NCBI GenBank assembly: GCA_009823395.1
Contig: CM020502.1
Span: 26,290,944-26,354,943, forward strand
Direction of reading: 5' to 3'
Source of the DNA: Thamnaconus septentrionalis
Lineage: Eukaryota; Chordata; Actinopteri; Tetraodontiformes; Monacanthidae
DNA length: 64,000 nucleotides
Notes under the pieces: generated by a model
Databases searched by the model: none
Told to the model about the DNA's origin: nothing
Seen by the model: only the letters and a program-made list of their open reading frames with translations
Position numbers and translations under genes: made by a program
Shown: one piece after another, positions 12,098 through 24,946 of the stretch
How the letters are laid out: each line of letters begins with the position of its first letter
Position numbering within the stretch: the first letter of the stretch is position 1

Positions 12098-13006
12098 TGG
12101 GAGGGGAGGGGGAGGATGGTCATGATAACAGGAGCACGTCTAATTGTTTTGTCGTTTGCGCTGTTTTGGCAAATAACAAGCCTGTTGTACACAAAATAAA
12201 CGAGTTACTAGAAAGCATATTTGAAAGAAAAGTGCACCAACAGCTAAAACAGTGGTGAATGAGTGATTGTTTGTTTATTAATCCTTAATTAATCCAGTGC
12301 CGTGACATTTAAATGGCCAGACCATTGGCTGGCAACCTAATTGGCCATTAGACGTGTATTTGCTGTTCCGGGCATCGTCATACTGTATCTGGGAGCCCCT
12401 TTTCTTCTTTCCATAAGGGAGAAATGTTGCTCTACATGTACTCCAAACCACACGCTGTGAGACATATTTTACTTCTGTTGCAAACTATGCATTTAAATGT
12501 GCCAAAAAAAATGTATTATCCAATTTGAGCTCGACTGAGTGGACTAAATTGCTTTTACGACAGGATATTGTATAAATATTAGAGCAATTTCCCCCCCAGG
12601 CACTATTTCAGGGTTATAGTCTTGTCACCAAGAATGTATAATGGCATCAGTAAGGTCGGATACACCGGTTGCAGCTGACCAGGCAGGAATTTCAATCCTT
12701 TGGATTTGCTTAATTTAGTGTCCTTGAGGCAGAAGATGAGCGTTGTTCTGTCTGTTGTGTTGGCATTGTCCTTCTTTTTGCAGCGTGCGTGCCATGGAAA
12801 AAAAGAAGAGAAAAAAAACTCTCTGTGTTGGTGAAGCTACTCTGTCACGGACACACACTCCTCCGGCCGTGCCTGTCCTTGATGGCTGCGCTTAATGACA
12901 CTGGGCGTCTCGCCTGGCGAGCCGAGAGAGGGATCTCATATTTGGGTGAAAAATCAGCAAAGCCCTCTTAAGAGGCTTTGGATCAAGGTCTTGCTACTGC
13001 GCGCTC

Positions 13007-13008
<2 letters not shown>

Positions 13009-13054
<46 letters not shown>
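13009..13054 (+). repeat. (GT)n microsatellite
   Basis: Uninterrupted GT dinucleotide run of about 23 units in intron 1. Confidence 0.97.
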
Positions 13055-13056
<2 letters not shown>

Positions 13057-13860
13057 AGTATCACACCCGGGATTTATTCAAAAGGCAAGCCTTATCAAAC
13101 TTGTGGTACTCTTCGTCCATGAAATATTAATATCCTCCAGTGATTGCCGAGTAGAGGTGATTGATATTCTGCTGCTCCGCCGCTTGTTTACAGTCAAGCT
13201 GTTTTTAATGTGGCTGATATGTGCATTAAGGAAAGATTAGGAAAGGGGAAACATTTTCAAGCGTCCTTGCGATGTGGTTTTATTCTTTTTCTTTTTTTTC
13301 TCTCTTTTTCTTTTTTTTTTCTCTTTTTTTTTTTACGCTTGAGCTCCTGTAATCAGTTGCACTCTCAAGGCAGGAGAAGCCGGGCTGTGTGGATGCGGCC
13401 GACTCCCTCTTTTTTGCTGCCACACTCACAGTGTGCCGACAAAGTGTTTACGCCCTAATTACAAGCGGTGGGGGAGAAAAAAATCGATACAGCGTAATAT
13501 AGGCACATTTGGCTAAGCCCTAACGTTTCTATTCCAAGACGTCTACCGATAACATTGTAAACTTTTGATGAATGGCCACAACAGACTCATTGGACCGAGC
13601 AACTTTATGAAGCGATGCTGTGTCCCTACTGCTGGAGCTGAGCACAGTTATACCTACTCTGGGGTAATTTGCAGGTTATATAAAAAAAATGGCAATACCA
13701 TTTGCGGTACTAAATAGATCACAGTGATTTGTATTGACTTTTTTTGTGATAACATCATTCTGTAAAATCTCATGCACTTCCCACCTCAACGACTTCCTAT
13801 TTTGCGTTGATCAATTGCTGGTTTTGCTGGAGTTTATACTCAACCTGCGCGGGAGCGCTA

Positions 13861-14128
13861 GTGTAGTAGTACTCCAGACCGGCCTTGGTCTCAAGGCCAC
13901 TTTTTAAGGGTCTCTGGAAGGAATCCAGCTACTGCCTTTTTAAGCAAACTTGAATTTAAAAAAGAGACTGGTCATTTTTTTCTGTTTTGTTGCTATTTTT
14001 CTTTGATATATCAAGTCTTGGGCTTGTCTTGGTCTTAAACTGTAAATGTCTTGGTCTGGTCTCAATCTCGATGCTCTCTAGTCTCAATAATGTCTTGGTC
14101 TCGGTTGATGCAGTCTTGACTACAACAC
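13861..14128. mobile_element. MITE-like element with TA target-site duplication
   Basis: The 268-bp element starts GTGTAGTAGT and ends with the near inverted copy ACTACAACAC, so the termini are short imperfect inverted repeats. Both ends are flanked by TA (13859-13860 and 14129-14130), as expected for a non-autonomous element mobilised by a Tc1/mariner-type (IS630 superfamily) transposase. The interior is rich in GTCTTGGTCT and GGTCTCAA type repeats and has no coding capacity. Sequences of this kind are widespread in fish genomes. I assign the superfamily only tentatively, from the TA duplication. Confidence 0.65.
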
Positions 14129-14168
14129 TAACGGGAGCTACGTTAACTTTGTAAGAACTTGATTGTGG

Positions 14169-14216
<48 letters not shown>
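14169..14216 (+). repeat. (GAT)n trinucleotide microsatellite
   Basis: Pure run of about 16 GAT/ATG units. It produces spurious poly-Met and poly-His frames. Confidence 0.97.
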
Positions 14217-14217
<1 letters not shown>

Positions 14218-16159
14218 GTCTTTTAAACAAACAAGCAAACAAACGACCAGCGACTCGACTTCTCCAGATATCAGTTTCAGTGGGAGACTGGACGTCCAGA
14301 TAAACGCAGTCTTCGAAGTCGTGCTTGGTTTTCCCCTCCTTTCGCTTCTGGCAGTGGTCCAGGGTCACTGCCCGGTTTACATGCATGGCCGATCTCCAAA
14401 CGCTCTTCGTGGCCTTTTTGAATAATACATCAGCTCCTGGTCCCTCCCCCCCCACACACACACTTTTCCTCTCCCGACTTTGTTCTACCGTTTCCCCTAA
14501 TAGTCACATAAGAGCCATCTCTTCCTCTCTGCATATCTTGCCCCGAATCGCCAACTTTCATTACAATCTCCTCCCTAATTGAAGAGGGCGGATGATGATG
14601 TACACTTTTTCCCTCCCTGCCGTCACAGTGATCAAGAGTCATGCCTCCGCATTTAATCACTTAATTTCCTTCGCACTCGAACGCGGCTTAAATTTTTCAG
14701 CACGTCCAAAAGTCTTAAGGCTTTCATTCCTGCTACACCCCGCCATATTAGGCCTTTTTTTTATTAACCTCGGAGGTGAGGGACTAGATTAGGCTGTCAT
14801 CAGCCATCAGCCATGCCCCGTAGTGTACAGGACTTAATTAGGACCTACACAACCCGATGATGGCTGTGTGGGGGAACATAGGGCAGCATCATGTTCCCAG
14901 AGATGCAGCGAATTCTCATTAGAGCCAGACGTTATGGATACTGTAAGGAGGGGAGGCTTCCGGTGGCCCATTTTACCAGTGAGTTTTCGAGGCTTGAGTT
15001 CCAAACTTTCATTGTCACACTTAAAAGTTTGTCGGCTTTCAAAGAGTCACAGTTTCAGGCATCAGTCAGTGGTGAAGAAACGCGGAACCATTCGATAATC
15101 AGTTGAGATCCGAGTCATTTGTTGTTGTTGTTTTTGATGTATATTGATGTAAAAGTTTTGTTTTTCTTTATTGTTATTCTTATTAATTGTTGCATTCCAG
15201 GTGAGCGTGTGATCAATCCCGCTCGCATCAACTAAACAAGAAATTGCAAGTGCATTAGGGGCGTTATAAATTCAAATTTACTTCTGTCTGAAATAATCTG
15301 CGTGAAGAGGAAAATCTTAAAACAGCTGCCTCGTCCGTGAATAATAAATATCACAGACAAAGCATTGAGATAAATGAAGGTTTGCATCACAGCTGCTGTT
15401 TTAATCAAGCGAAATGGGAGCAGCCTCAGCCTCACTTTCAGCCGGGATCTGAGTTTTTGGAGCTGAGCTGCTCTGCATGGTGACAGGCTCCTCCTATTGG
15501 TGTCCTTGCCCAGTTGCCTTTGTGTGAGCATCGGCGACTGGTGTTTGGTGCAGGTGAGAGCAGACGTTTCCAGGTCAGCCCAAGGCAGTCGGTGTGCTCG
15601 CCAGGTGCCCACTTAGCGTTCGCATGCGAGTTTACCAAAGCAGAAAAGGCACCAGCCGTGGCAGAGCATCCATGCGGTTTGGAAAGGTTGTTGTTGTGTT
15701 TTTATGGTTTTTTTTTCTTCCCCGCCAACAGCAGTGTCAGCCAGTCCGACGCTTGTCAGTAAGAGTTATACTGCACATGTTCTCTTGAGATGGATATATT
15801 TCTGTTCTGCTGGTGTGTCCCCCCCTTATTTGTGATGTTGAGCAACTATCGTTGAAACCACACGTCTCAATTTTTTTTTAGCTGTAATAGGAGTTTTTTT
15901 TTCTTGAGCATCTAACTAAAAATCCCATCTGCATAAAAACACATTTTTGCATAGATGCAACACGGAAAGCCTCCATAAAGAGCATCGGCTGCCGCCGCAG
16001 CTCGATGCACGGCGGGGAACTATGACGCCCGAGTCAATGACGCATGCTGGAGTATTGGCGGTGATTGATGGGAGCGATGATGTGTTTGGATGGACCCGCC
16101 TGCCGCCGTGTTTGTGGACGCCACGTGGTCGTGTCAGACACGCCCCGACCCGTGCCCCT

Positions 16160-16161
<2 letters not shown>

Positions 16162-16204
<43 letters not shown>

Positions 16205-16205
16205 C
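16162..16205 (+). repeat. (CA)n microsatellite
   Basis: CA run of roughly 19 units ending with a GCACAC variant. Confidence 0.95.
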
Positions 16206-16433
16206 TCCATCCGTCTTCTTGTCGGGGTCCCGTTGAAAGTGTGAAGTTGCAGCGGCAGGTGCCACACACAGAGGGTGTCATTCACAAGGAGCTTGACGCA
16301 CTAGTGCACAAACCGCCGTGTGTATGTGTGTGTATGTGTGTGTGCGCGTGTATCACTGTGTCCCAGAGGCCTTTGCACCACTTAACACATGCTGTCCAAT
16401 CATGCCTGACAGTGGTTTGGTGGGGAGATTCTC

Positions 16434-16471
<38 letters not shown>

Positions 16472-16472
16472 G
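16434..16472 (+). repeat. (TTG)n microsatellite
   Basis: Pure TTG/GTT run of about 13 units. Confidence 0.96.
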
Positions 16473-16539
16473 CCTCCGTTACACAGTGCGACTATCTGCC
16501 TCGACTCTGGGGACAGGTAATAATAAGATACACTTGCAT

Positions 16540-16540
16540 G

Positions 16541-16577
<37 letters not shown>

Positions 16578-16595
16578 ATGCGTGCGCGCGCACAT
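16540..16595 (+). repeat. (CA)n with CACG/GCGC variants
   Basis: CA run grading into GCACACGCACGCATGCGTGC and GCGCGC. This is alternating purine-pyrimidine sequence with a short palindromic centre (GCATGC). Confidence 0.9.
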
Positions 16596-18741
16596 ACAGC
16601 ATAGCTCACATTCCCTCCCTGTCAGCCATCTGTTGTGGCAGGTGGATCTGCTTCAAGGAGAGGAGGAGAAATCAGGCCGTCGCTAAAACTTTTTTGCAGC
16701 ACCGCACGTGTGATGTTGTCCATGCGCCGCTCGCTGCGTGTCTCACAGGTTCACCCTGGCCGGCCTCCATCGGTTACAAGTGTGAGGCCAGATTACGGAT
16801 GTTTACAGTGACTTGAAAGTGAGATAGTAATCGTTTAGATCGTCAAGATTTAATTGAAGTATATGGAGGATTAGGGCCACTAGAAGAGAAAAAAATATTA
16901 CGTTTTCAATTTAAGAATAAAGTTGAATTTTCAAATCAGTATTTTGCAAATAATGGCAAGGTGAAGTCCGAATGTCTAGAATAAAGTCGAAAGGCTCTGC
17001 ACGCAAGTGAAGTGGAATACTTCCGTTTTCACCAGTTTCCTGATTACTGTTTCCGGCAGTTTACTTTTAACTGTGGGTAACTGGGTTGATCCACCATCCA
17101 TCCAGTCTACTCACCAAGTTCCACTTTATTTACGTCGGCTTTATTTACAAAATTTCGTCTTTTTTATGTCAACTTTTTTCACGAAATTTTGACTTTATTC
17201 ACAAAATTTCAATTTTAAACTCGAAATGATAAGTCACTTGTTGAAATGTAAAATTTGTTTGACTGATCTACAATCACATGTATAAATTAAGCTGGTAGTA
17301 GCGGAAAGGAGAGGCAGTGGGGTGCGAGAAGTATATTTTCAGCAGGACATGTTGACACCCATCACTGGCCACTGCCGTCACGATAAGATGCACCAGGCAG
17401 CAGACTGGGCAGTCGACAGCCAGCTCCAGTCCTCACAATCCTTCGCCGCACTATATTTTTTTTATCCTCTGAAATCCCTCGGACCGCCGCCAAGCCCACT
17501 AATACGGCTCTGAGTTTGCCAATTGTCGTCGACCAATTGTTGCTGCTGCTGGTGAGAAAAATCTCTGCCGGTGGCTAGACAACAGCTTTCCTTTCAGAGT
17601 ATCGAGACGTCTTCATTGTTTACAAGGAGCACGTCCGTGCCCGGTCTCATCATTAATTCCTTACCGGTCGACCAGGATTTTACCTGCGGATGTGGTGTGT
17701 TACAGAGTTTGTTAGCCAAGGGTTTCGTCAATGCAAGAATTACGGTTGTGTGTAGAGTGAAACTTCAAACTTGGACAGAGGCCAGTGAAGGAGGATCATA
17801 TCTTCCTCTGGTTGCAGAGTGAGATCATTTGTCACAAAGCACCTTCTGTCCTGAGAAACGTCGAAATTCTTCCTGTCCTTGTCACCTGCACTCTGTGTTT
17901 TTTCTTTTGTTTTTTCGCCACTCCAACCCTTTTACACCCTGAGCGATCTTGTTTTCCGCGTCTCCTCCAGGCCGCCTCTTCATCAAAAACCAATCAACGT
18001 CACAGCCAGGAACATTCCGGACACACGCGGCCCTGCAGGCGGTGCGATGAAACTGGGGTAAACATCGTGGCTGAGAAGCTGTGATGAATCGCAAAGTGGA
18101 TAAGGATTGCTTCCCTTCGCCCGCCGCTCGACCGCTCTGATAACATCTTGAAGACGAAGAGGATGTAAAAAATTCATGTTTCGTTTTTCGGCCGGAAAAC
18201 GAAACGTTAATATTCCTTTTCCCGCCTCAAAGTGCTAGTGGTATGAATGCAAATGAGATCTAAATGGTATATTTTGGACTAGACGGGTGTTTAAATTGGC
18301 TGACCTGCTTAAAGAGAGGAGGGAATATTACAGCAAACTCCTCAGACGCTGATTCACCCAGCGAAAAAGAATCAATACGGGGTGATTAAAGCCGATCCGA
18401 AAGGTGCTTTATCCCTCCGTCCATCCGTCTCTCTGGCCTGGTCTGGACATCCACGCAAGTTTTCCTGTTGCAATATCAATTGATATGTGCACATGGAGCT
18501 GGGCGGCTACATTCTCCGAGTGAGTCGAGCATGTGGAACGGCCTTCGATTTGTCCGAGGCTAAAAGCTAAAAGCTAAGACGGGGATGAAAGTGTTCTCCC
18601 CCGCTCACCGTCAAGGTAGAGGGTGGAGGGTGGAGGGGGGAAAGGGGTTGAACTTGGTCACGTCCCAATTGGCTGCCCAGGGGGGCTCCTCACCCCCTTC
18701 AAGATGCAGCACTATTGATCGGTGACAGGCTGGAGGAGCCG

Positions 18742-18742
<1 letters not shown>

Positions 18743-18785
<43 letters not shown>
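18743..18785 (+). repeat. (CCG)n trinucleotide repeat
   Basis: About 14 CCG units in noncoding DNA of intron 1. CpG-dense. Confidence 0.96.
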
Positions 18786-18794
<9 letters not shown>

Positions 18795-21700
18795 CAGAAA
18801 CTGGAGAAGCAGCAGTTTACGCCAAAGATCAGGTCTCCGCACGGAGACTGTAAACAAGACATTGATTTAAGTGCCCCAGGAGGGAGTAGGGGAGGGGGGG
18901 AGGGCAGGGTGTATCGATCCTCGCAGGAACGATGTGACGCATCCATTCAATGCAGCCGACAGGAGGTGCCCGGCGGCCTGCGTGCTCCAACCGTGCGTGA
19001 GCTGATAACAGCCACTCTCCTGCGCAGTGCGAAGTGTAAAGATCACTTAGAAAGTGAATTGTTTTTTCTTTTTTTGACTAAAGACGAGAGATCGAGTCGA
19101 CATGGCTGATTTAACGACAACCGGGGCGGGCGAGATGTCCCGCTGGGTTCAGCCAATCACAAATCCAGCCTCATCTGCCGGATGTGACTCGCTGGAAGAC
19201 TGAAGTTGGGACTGGATGGAACAAAAACCCAGGCGGTCTGATAAAACAAACTGATGCGCTGTGACCAACAAGAACTCCTTTATTTGCTTTTTGCAGCATT
19301 AATGCAACCACTGGTATCCATTATTGTGCGCTCCGTCCTTCACTCCCAGAACAGTCCTTTACTTCAGTAGTTCTCTGAATTCTTCTGAGTTCACCTGCAC
19401 CTCCACAGAGGCTTTTCAAAAGTGTTTCGTCTGCACCTGCATCGCTCCCTCCCGTCTCTCTCTCCCTTCCATTTCTTCTTCTCTTGCCTTGCCTTCTGTC
19501 CCAACTCTCCTCCGGGAGCCGAGCGTTTCCAAAAAGGACCGTCTGGTGGGAGAATGAAAAGACCAACCAAGCGGCTCGGCCCGCCATCTCCCTGCAGACT
19601 TTTTTTTTTCACGCTCTCTTAAGCGCCTAAGTGCGAGCGAGGGACCTTCTGCAAGTCGAGCCTGGCCATGAGAAATCGGGAGAGGCGGCGAGAGGCAGCA
19701 CCTGATGCTCGACGGATGCTGAGGGAAAATGGAGAAGACGGACGGCAGCCGTAGCTGTTGTGTTTGAGTGCCATGTTTGATGCCTGATCCCGCAACTCTT
19801 TTGTTTTTGTTTGTTGCATTTTGCCATTTTAGCTGTTTGCTCTGTTGCGTCTTCAAGCATTCCTCAGACCAGTTATTTTATTCAGACATGGAAATGTTGC
19901 TGAAAAGCACAGAGTCGAACAGCCAAGTTCATCATGAGATGATCTTTTGTGACAGGATCAGGTTTGTTCTGGCCATATATGTCCATATGTCCACATGTCC
20001 TGGTCATATTATGCATCACAGAGATCTGCTCAGAAGAAGAACTTCAGATAAAGAAGCCTTCCATTATCTCATTCGAAAGTTGAGGAAACCCATTTAGCGG
20101 CTTCACAGGATGGCAGCGTTTGGAGTGATGCCCCCCTCAGGGCCATCGGGGAACATCGGCCCCCAACCCCCGAGAAAATTCACAGACCGACAGAGCTGCG
20201 AGGAGCGGCGGCGGGTTTCTGCTGAGACGGACATCTGCTGAGGCGGCTCATCGATTTCACACGGCCAGCGGCAGCGCGGAGAACAGTCGGACAGTAACGA
20301 AGTTGGCTCGACGCTCAGATCCAACGCTGTGGAAAGCCCGAAGAAATAATAAAAAAAAAAAAAAAAAATTAAAGCCACCCGCACAGTTTATTCCCGATGC
20401 AATGCCTTTTTAGGAGCACGCTTCTACTTATTCGCTACAGGCCTCGGGTAAAGACTGGTTTGCCGTATCGCAGGAGTGGAAATTGAGCCGGCAAGGGTTT
20501 GCCCGAATTTATTTGGACTTTCCGCTAATCTGACTCACAGGGTCCTGAAGTCTGTTGTGCCGAAACTGCTTCTAAATTCTCCTTGCGCTGCTTTGACTTT
20601 ATCGTCATCTTTGGGCGTTTAGATCACAACTGGCCTGCCTGAGTATTTGGCGGATGAAATCGGAATATATAATGACCGTCGGTGGTGAAATGAACTTGGG
20701 GAAGGGAGGAATTTATTTTTAAAGGGCGTCACTCTTTGCTTTGTCGTCCTAACTCGCAACACAGTCGGCCGAAATTGAAAACAAAAACTTGAGTGTTGTG
20801 TTGTTTTTTCAATATAATACACCAACATGCCCTTGAATCCAGAAATCTCATTAGGTCCAATTCATGTGTCTGCATGCCGGCTTTTTCTTGCAGAGAAAGA
20901 AGGAGGTGCTTTTGAATTGGCACAGACTCCGACGGATTGTCTTGCATTTTTTATGGCAAGCGAGCGGCTGAGCTATTCATCCCCGGCAGCCGCTACACTC
21001 TTAAAGCCGTCAGGGCCTTTTATTTCACATCGCCTCTCTCCACCCAGATGACGTTTTTACGGCTGCCAAAGTAGTCGCCGCCGCTCTCTGGCTTCCCGCA
21101 GGAGGCCGAGACACATAATCAGATAAACAAACAACCCGAGTCATAGCAGGTCAGCGCGACACAGAATCCAGCACTAGGACACCGAAATTTGTAATTTTGG
21201 GGGATTTCATCTGCAAAAAATGGAATTGCTGCCATTACACTTTTTTTCCCCCAAGTATCCGGACTGTTCCAGTTGGGGAAATTTGCAACTCTGTGACAAA
21301 CACACCCCAACCTCTGCTGACGTGTTTGGCTCTTTTTTGAGATTGTTCTGTTTTTTCAGTAAAAAAGTTTTCGCTGAATGAAGTGCAAAGGTGAAAATCA
21401 ATGTTTTGCCAAAAGGACGTCCTGCTCGCCCCGACAGCCAGGCCGAGACGCAGAGGAATCTCCAGGCCCGCTGGCTGTTGTTTTCTCTCCTGCGATCGCT
21501 TTCTTTTAAACATCAATTTTTACGGTATGGGAGCTTCTTCGTGCATGCCGGGAAAAAAATTGCCGCTCAAAATTTAACCCCACGTGGCACCGCTGAGTCA
21601 TACATCTTGCACTCGACATTTTGGTTTGGAAAAAGCAAATTTCAAAAAAAACTTCTTTCTTTCCCCTCACGTCGGTCACTTCTGTTGCAGCTGGGCGGCA

Positions 21701-22438
21701 GCCCGGCCGTGCTGCGGCGAGGCGAGAGAGGCATGAGACCAACCCGTACGCCGTCGCGTCACGTCGCATCGTGCTCATCTCCTCCATCAGTGGCTCACTC
21801 GCCACAAGGTATGCAGTAATTAGAGTGAGGTCACGGGAGTGTGCAGCCCTCCTCCGTCCCCTCCCCAGAGTTACATCACCGGAGGAGTGAGCGTGGCCCC
21901 GACTTCCTCCGGCAATTAACCAGAGCCGGCTCCCTCCCTAGACCACCGCCCCCCTCCCCCGCGCATTCCTTCCCGGCTGTTTGCGCTAAAGCTTCAATAA
22001 TATCACTTTAAGCTCGCTTTCCCCCTCGCCGTGTTCTGTCTGGCTTTTCAGCGGCTACCCGCTCGTAAAGCAATGGAGAAATTAAGAAAAAAAAACATCT
22101 CCAGGAAAATAATGAGCCGTGACGAGAAAAACACGAAGATAATGTTTTGCGGAAGCTGTCAGACTGTCGGACTAAGTCTTCCGCCAGGAGAGGAGAGGAG
22201 AGGCGAGGCGGCAGAAAGCCTGGCTCTCAGTTTAGACGCAGGCGCAGCTGACTAGCGAGAGCGAGCCGAGCGACCACAGCTCAGCGAGAGGGAGACGGAA
22301 GTTTAAAGAGGAAAATATGCGCACTGATGAAAAGTTATAAACATCTGATGTCGACTGGGGAATGGAAACAGACTCTTTGCTCGTTGTTCACGGAAACTTT
22401 GGAAACTCCTGGCTGATTTTTGTTCAGCCGGAGGGGGG

Positions 22439-22902
22439 AGGTCCTGTGTCTAATATTTGTAATACTTTTATAATGGTAAAAACTTCATATACTGCCCATA
22501 AATACATTAATAACAGTGTATTCTCGCAGTACAATAAAATTTGGTAATTTTGTTTCCCTGCCCTTAGAAAGGTTCTCGCATATATATGTACACACATATA
22601 TGTATGTATAAGAATATACATATCCCAGTTAGCTGCCATCGCCATATTTCTAAGGAAGCCTGGTGTGGACAATCCAGCAGCGCGTTTTGTAATTAGAGTG
22701 AATGCTCGCATCTTCAAATAAACCAACGAAGAAGAACATGGACGAGGTATCCAGGTTTGGTTGCGAAGGCCAATGTAGCTCACAGGCAAGCCTAGGGAGA
22801 GTCGGGAGGGAGGGGGCAGTGAAAGATGCTGCAATCTAAAATATAACCACTTGATGTCGCTGTTTCTTCTTCAAAATCTCCAAATATTACACACTTCACC
22901 TT
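22439..22902. mobile_element. MITE-like inverted-repeat element
   Basis: The two ends form imperfect inverted repeats. The left end reads AGGTCCTGTGTCTAATATTT and the reverse complement of the right end reads AGGTGAAGTGTGTAATATTT. The right end also carries the CACTTGATGTCGCTG type sequence found in a common fish repeat. The interior (about 460 bp) has no coding potential and holds a short TATATGTACACACATATA palindromic patch near 22580. Exact boundaries and target-site duplication are uncertain. Confidence 0.5.
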
Positions 22903-23919
22903 TAAAAGGTCAAGGAGGGTCGGTTGTGAGTCATTCCAAGATTGACCTTTTGTTTGTTAGTTGCACGCACAGTGGTGCTCGCCAAGGTTTTTACCTGCTT
23001 CTTGTCGTTCCATACAAGAGTCTCTGCGGGAGCTGCCGCGGCGGGAAGCGGCAGTGGCACGTGCAGGAGCCAAGTCATCGTTTAATTAAGATTAAGAGGT
23101 CGACTCAGGTGCACCTTCGCTGTTTTTGTTTTTTTTATAATCCCGACGGACGGGACGGGGCACCGCGTGGCTCCTCCCCCGGATCATTGGGGCCCCTCTG
23201 AGCTCATTAAGCCTCCCAGTCCTCGGGGCCCCTCTGGCTCGGGGCCTTTATTAGCCGCTCCTGCCGTCCTCAATCTGACCACCGTACCAAAAGCCTGCAG
23301 CCGTGGCAGGAACTGCTTCCTTCCACTCATTACGGCGACTGATGGCTCCCTATTATTCCAGTTTGAAAGTGGCCATTGTTATTTTGATGAGGCAAGGCAA
23401 ACGAGGGCCGCGTAATCCGCTGCTCTCACTTTTTTTTTCCTGGCCGCTGCCTTCCTGTCCTCTCTCTCGCACCACTTCCCCTCCTCTCTTCCTGCGTGCA
23501 GCTGAGTACGCCGTCATCCGGGTCGCCGCAACAAGCAGACGTCATGCAGAGCTGATTCTGATGAAAATGTTCTCCCCCTCCCACCCACCGGCCCCCCTCT
23601 TTCTGTCATCGAATGTAGAAGCAGCCTTGGCAGCAGAGTTGGGTCCCAAATGGGTTTGTGGTGCCAGCCCGCAGCTTTGCCACCCGTGAAAAGACTCTGG
23701 GCTCAGATAAGAGGCGAGCAGAGCCAGCTCTGCCTGCGCGGACATGCCGAGTAGTTTGTGCCTCTCAAATCTTTTGTGGAGTTGAACAGTCGCCGGATTT
23801 GGTGCCAACGTGCCGTCAAATGGTATCAGTCCTCATCGGGCTCCAAAGCTCTCTGTTCAATCCGTCAGTACCCAGCTTCCCACAACACCGAGAGCCTATA
23901 GGCTGGACTTCTGGAAGGC

Positions 23920-24160
23920 TTCATGACACGATACGATATGATACACTGTGATTTAATGCAATACTGTCCCTACAATTTCATTTTGCAGATGCTTTTCTCC
24001 AAAGCGACGTACAACACAAGCAAGAATATAGACTTGATAAGATATGATATGATGCGGACGGTACGCTGTGATATGATGCAATGCAATTCAGTCGGATACA
24101 ATACAATATGATTGCATATGAATGCATTATAGTACGATATGATGCACATTGATACACTCT
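23920..24160 (+). repeat. Degenerate GATAY/GATGC repeat array with an embedded SINE/LINE-like fragment
   Basis: Short imperfect units such as GATACGATATGATAC, GATATGATGC and GATACAATAC recur over about 240 bp. In the middle (about 23987-24014) lies GCAGATGCTTTTCTCCAAAG followed by CGACGTACAA, a motif seen in very many fish dispersed repeats. The array probably grew from a short tail repeat of that element. Confidence 0.6.
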
Positions 24161-24797
24161 ATTACTTCCTTGGGAAAACTCTTCTTGGGCTCCAGTCAGC
24201 CGTAATCCGGCAAAAAAAGTTAGCAAACAACAGAGGAACATTTGTGTGTTCAACTTAATTGGTACCAGTGTTGAATAAGATGATTTTAATGTGAGGTTGC
24301 CCCTGAAGCCTGCAAGGTAAAACCAGAGTGCTAAAAGTGTTTGCCGCCGGCGAGAGGCTCCAAATAGACCCACTCAGCGGCCGCGTCGCCAAGATAACGT
24401 CTGCACATTAGAATGCTAGCCGACGATGCTTGTATGGAGAATAATTCTCCGTCGCCCGGAGCCCAGCATCACTCCGGTATTAAACCACACCACCCCCCTT
24501 ATTGCACTCGGAAACCGCCTTAAGGACGGGGCTCTGTAATGCAGTCTCTGGGGCTTTTACAGCCATTAGCTTCTGGCCCCTGAATGGATCGGCATTGATA
24601 ACGACTCGGTGCCGCTGCATGATTCCCTCCGAACGTCACAACCCGTTTGTCCATTTTTTAAAAACTTTTCCCCACTACCTGCGCTCGCCTGACTGCTACA
24701 CGCCGACTGTCCCGCCTTCGATTAAGCCATGCAGAAGAGCGTCTGTGTGGAAAGGCCTTGAGACGTTTTCTAAATGTTCCAAACGGAATTCTCTCTC

Positions 24798-24892
24798 TGC
24801 TGCGGCTGCCGCTGCTGCTGCTGCTGCCGCTGCTGCTGCTGCCGCTGCTGCCGCTGCCGCTGCTGCTGCTGCTGCGCTGCTGCTGCCGCTGC

Positions 24893-24935
<43 letters not shown>

Positions 24936-24946
24936 ACTACTGCTGC
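24798..24946 (+). repeat. (GCT/GCC)n compound trinucleotide repeat
   Basis: About 150 bp of GCT with interspersed GCC and GCG units, ending CTACTACTGCTGCAG. It generates long spurious frames of Ala, Leu, Ser or Cys runs on both strands. No flanking conserved coding sequence supports a real polyalanine protein. Confidence 0.93.

Noticed and set aside
15947..16816. 289-codon frame with His-Thr and poly-Val runs
   Set aside because: It is held open by two CA repeats and one TTG repeat, which lack stops in most frames. The remaining segments resemble no protein.
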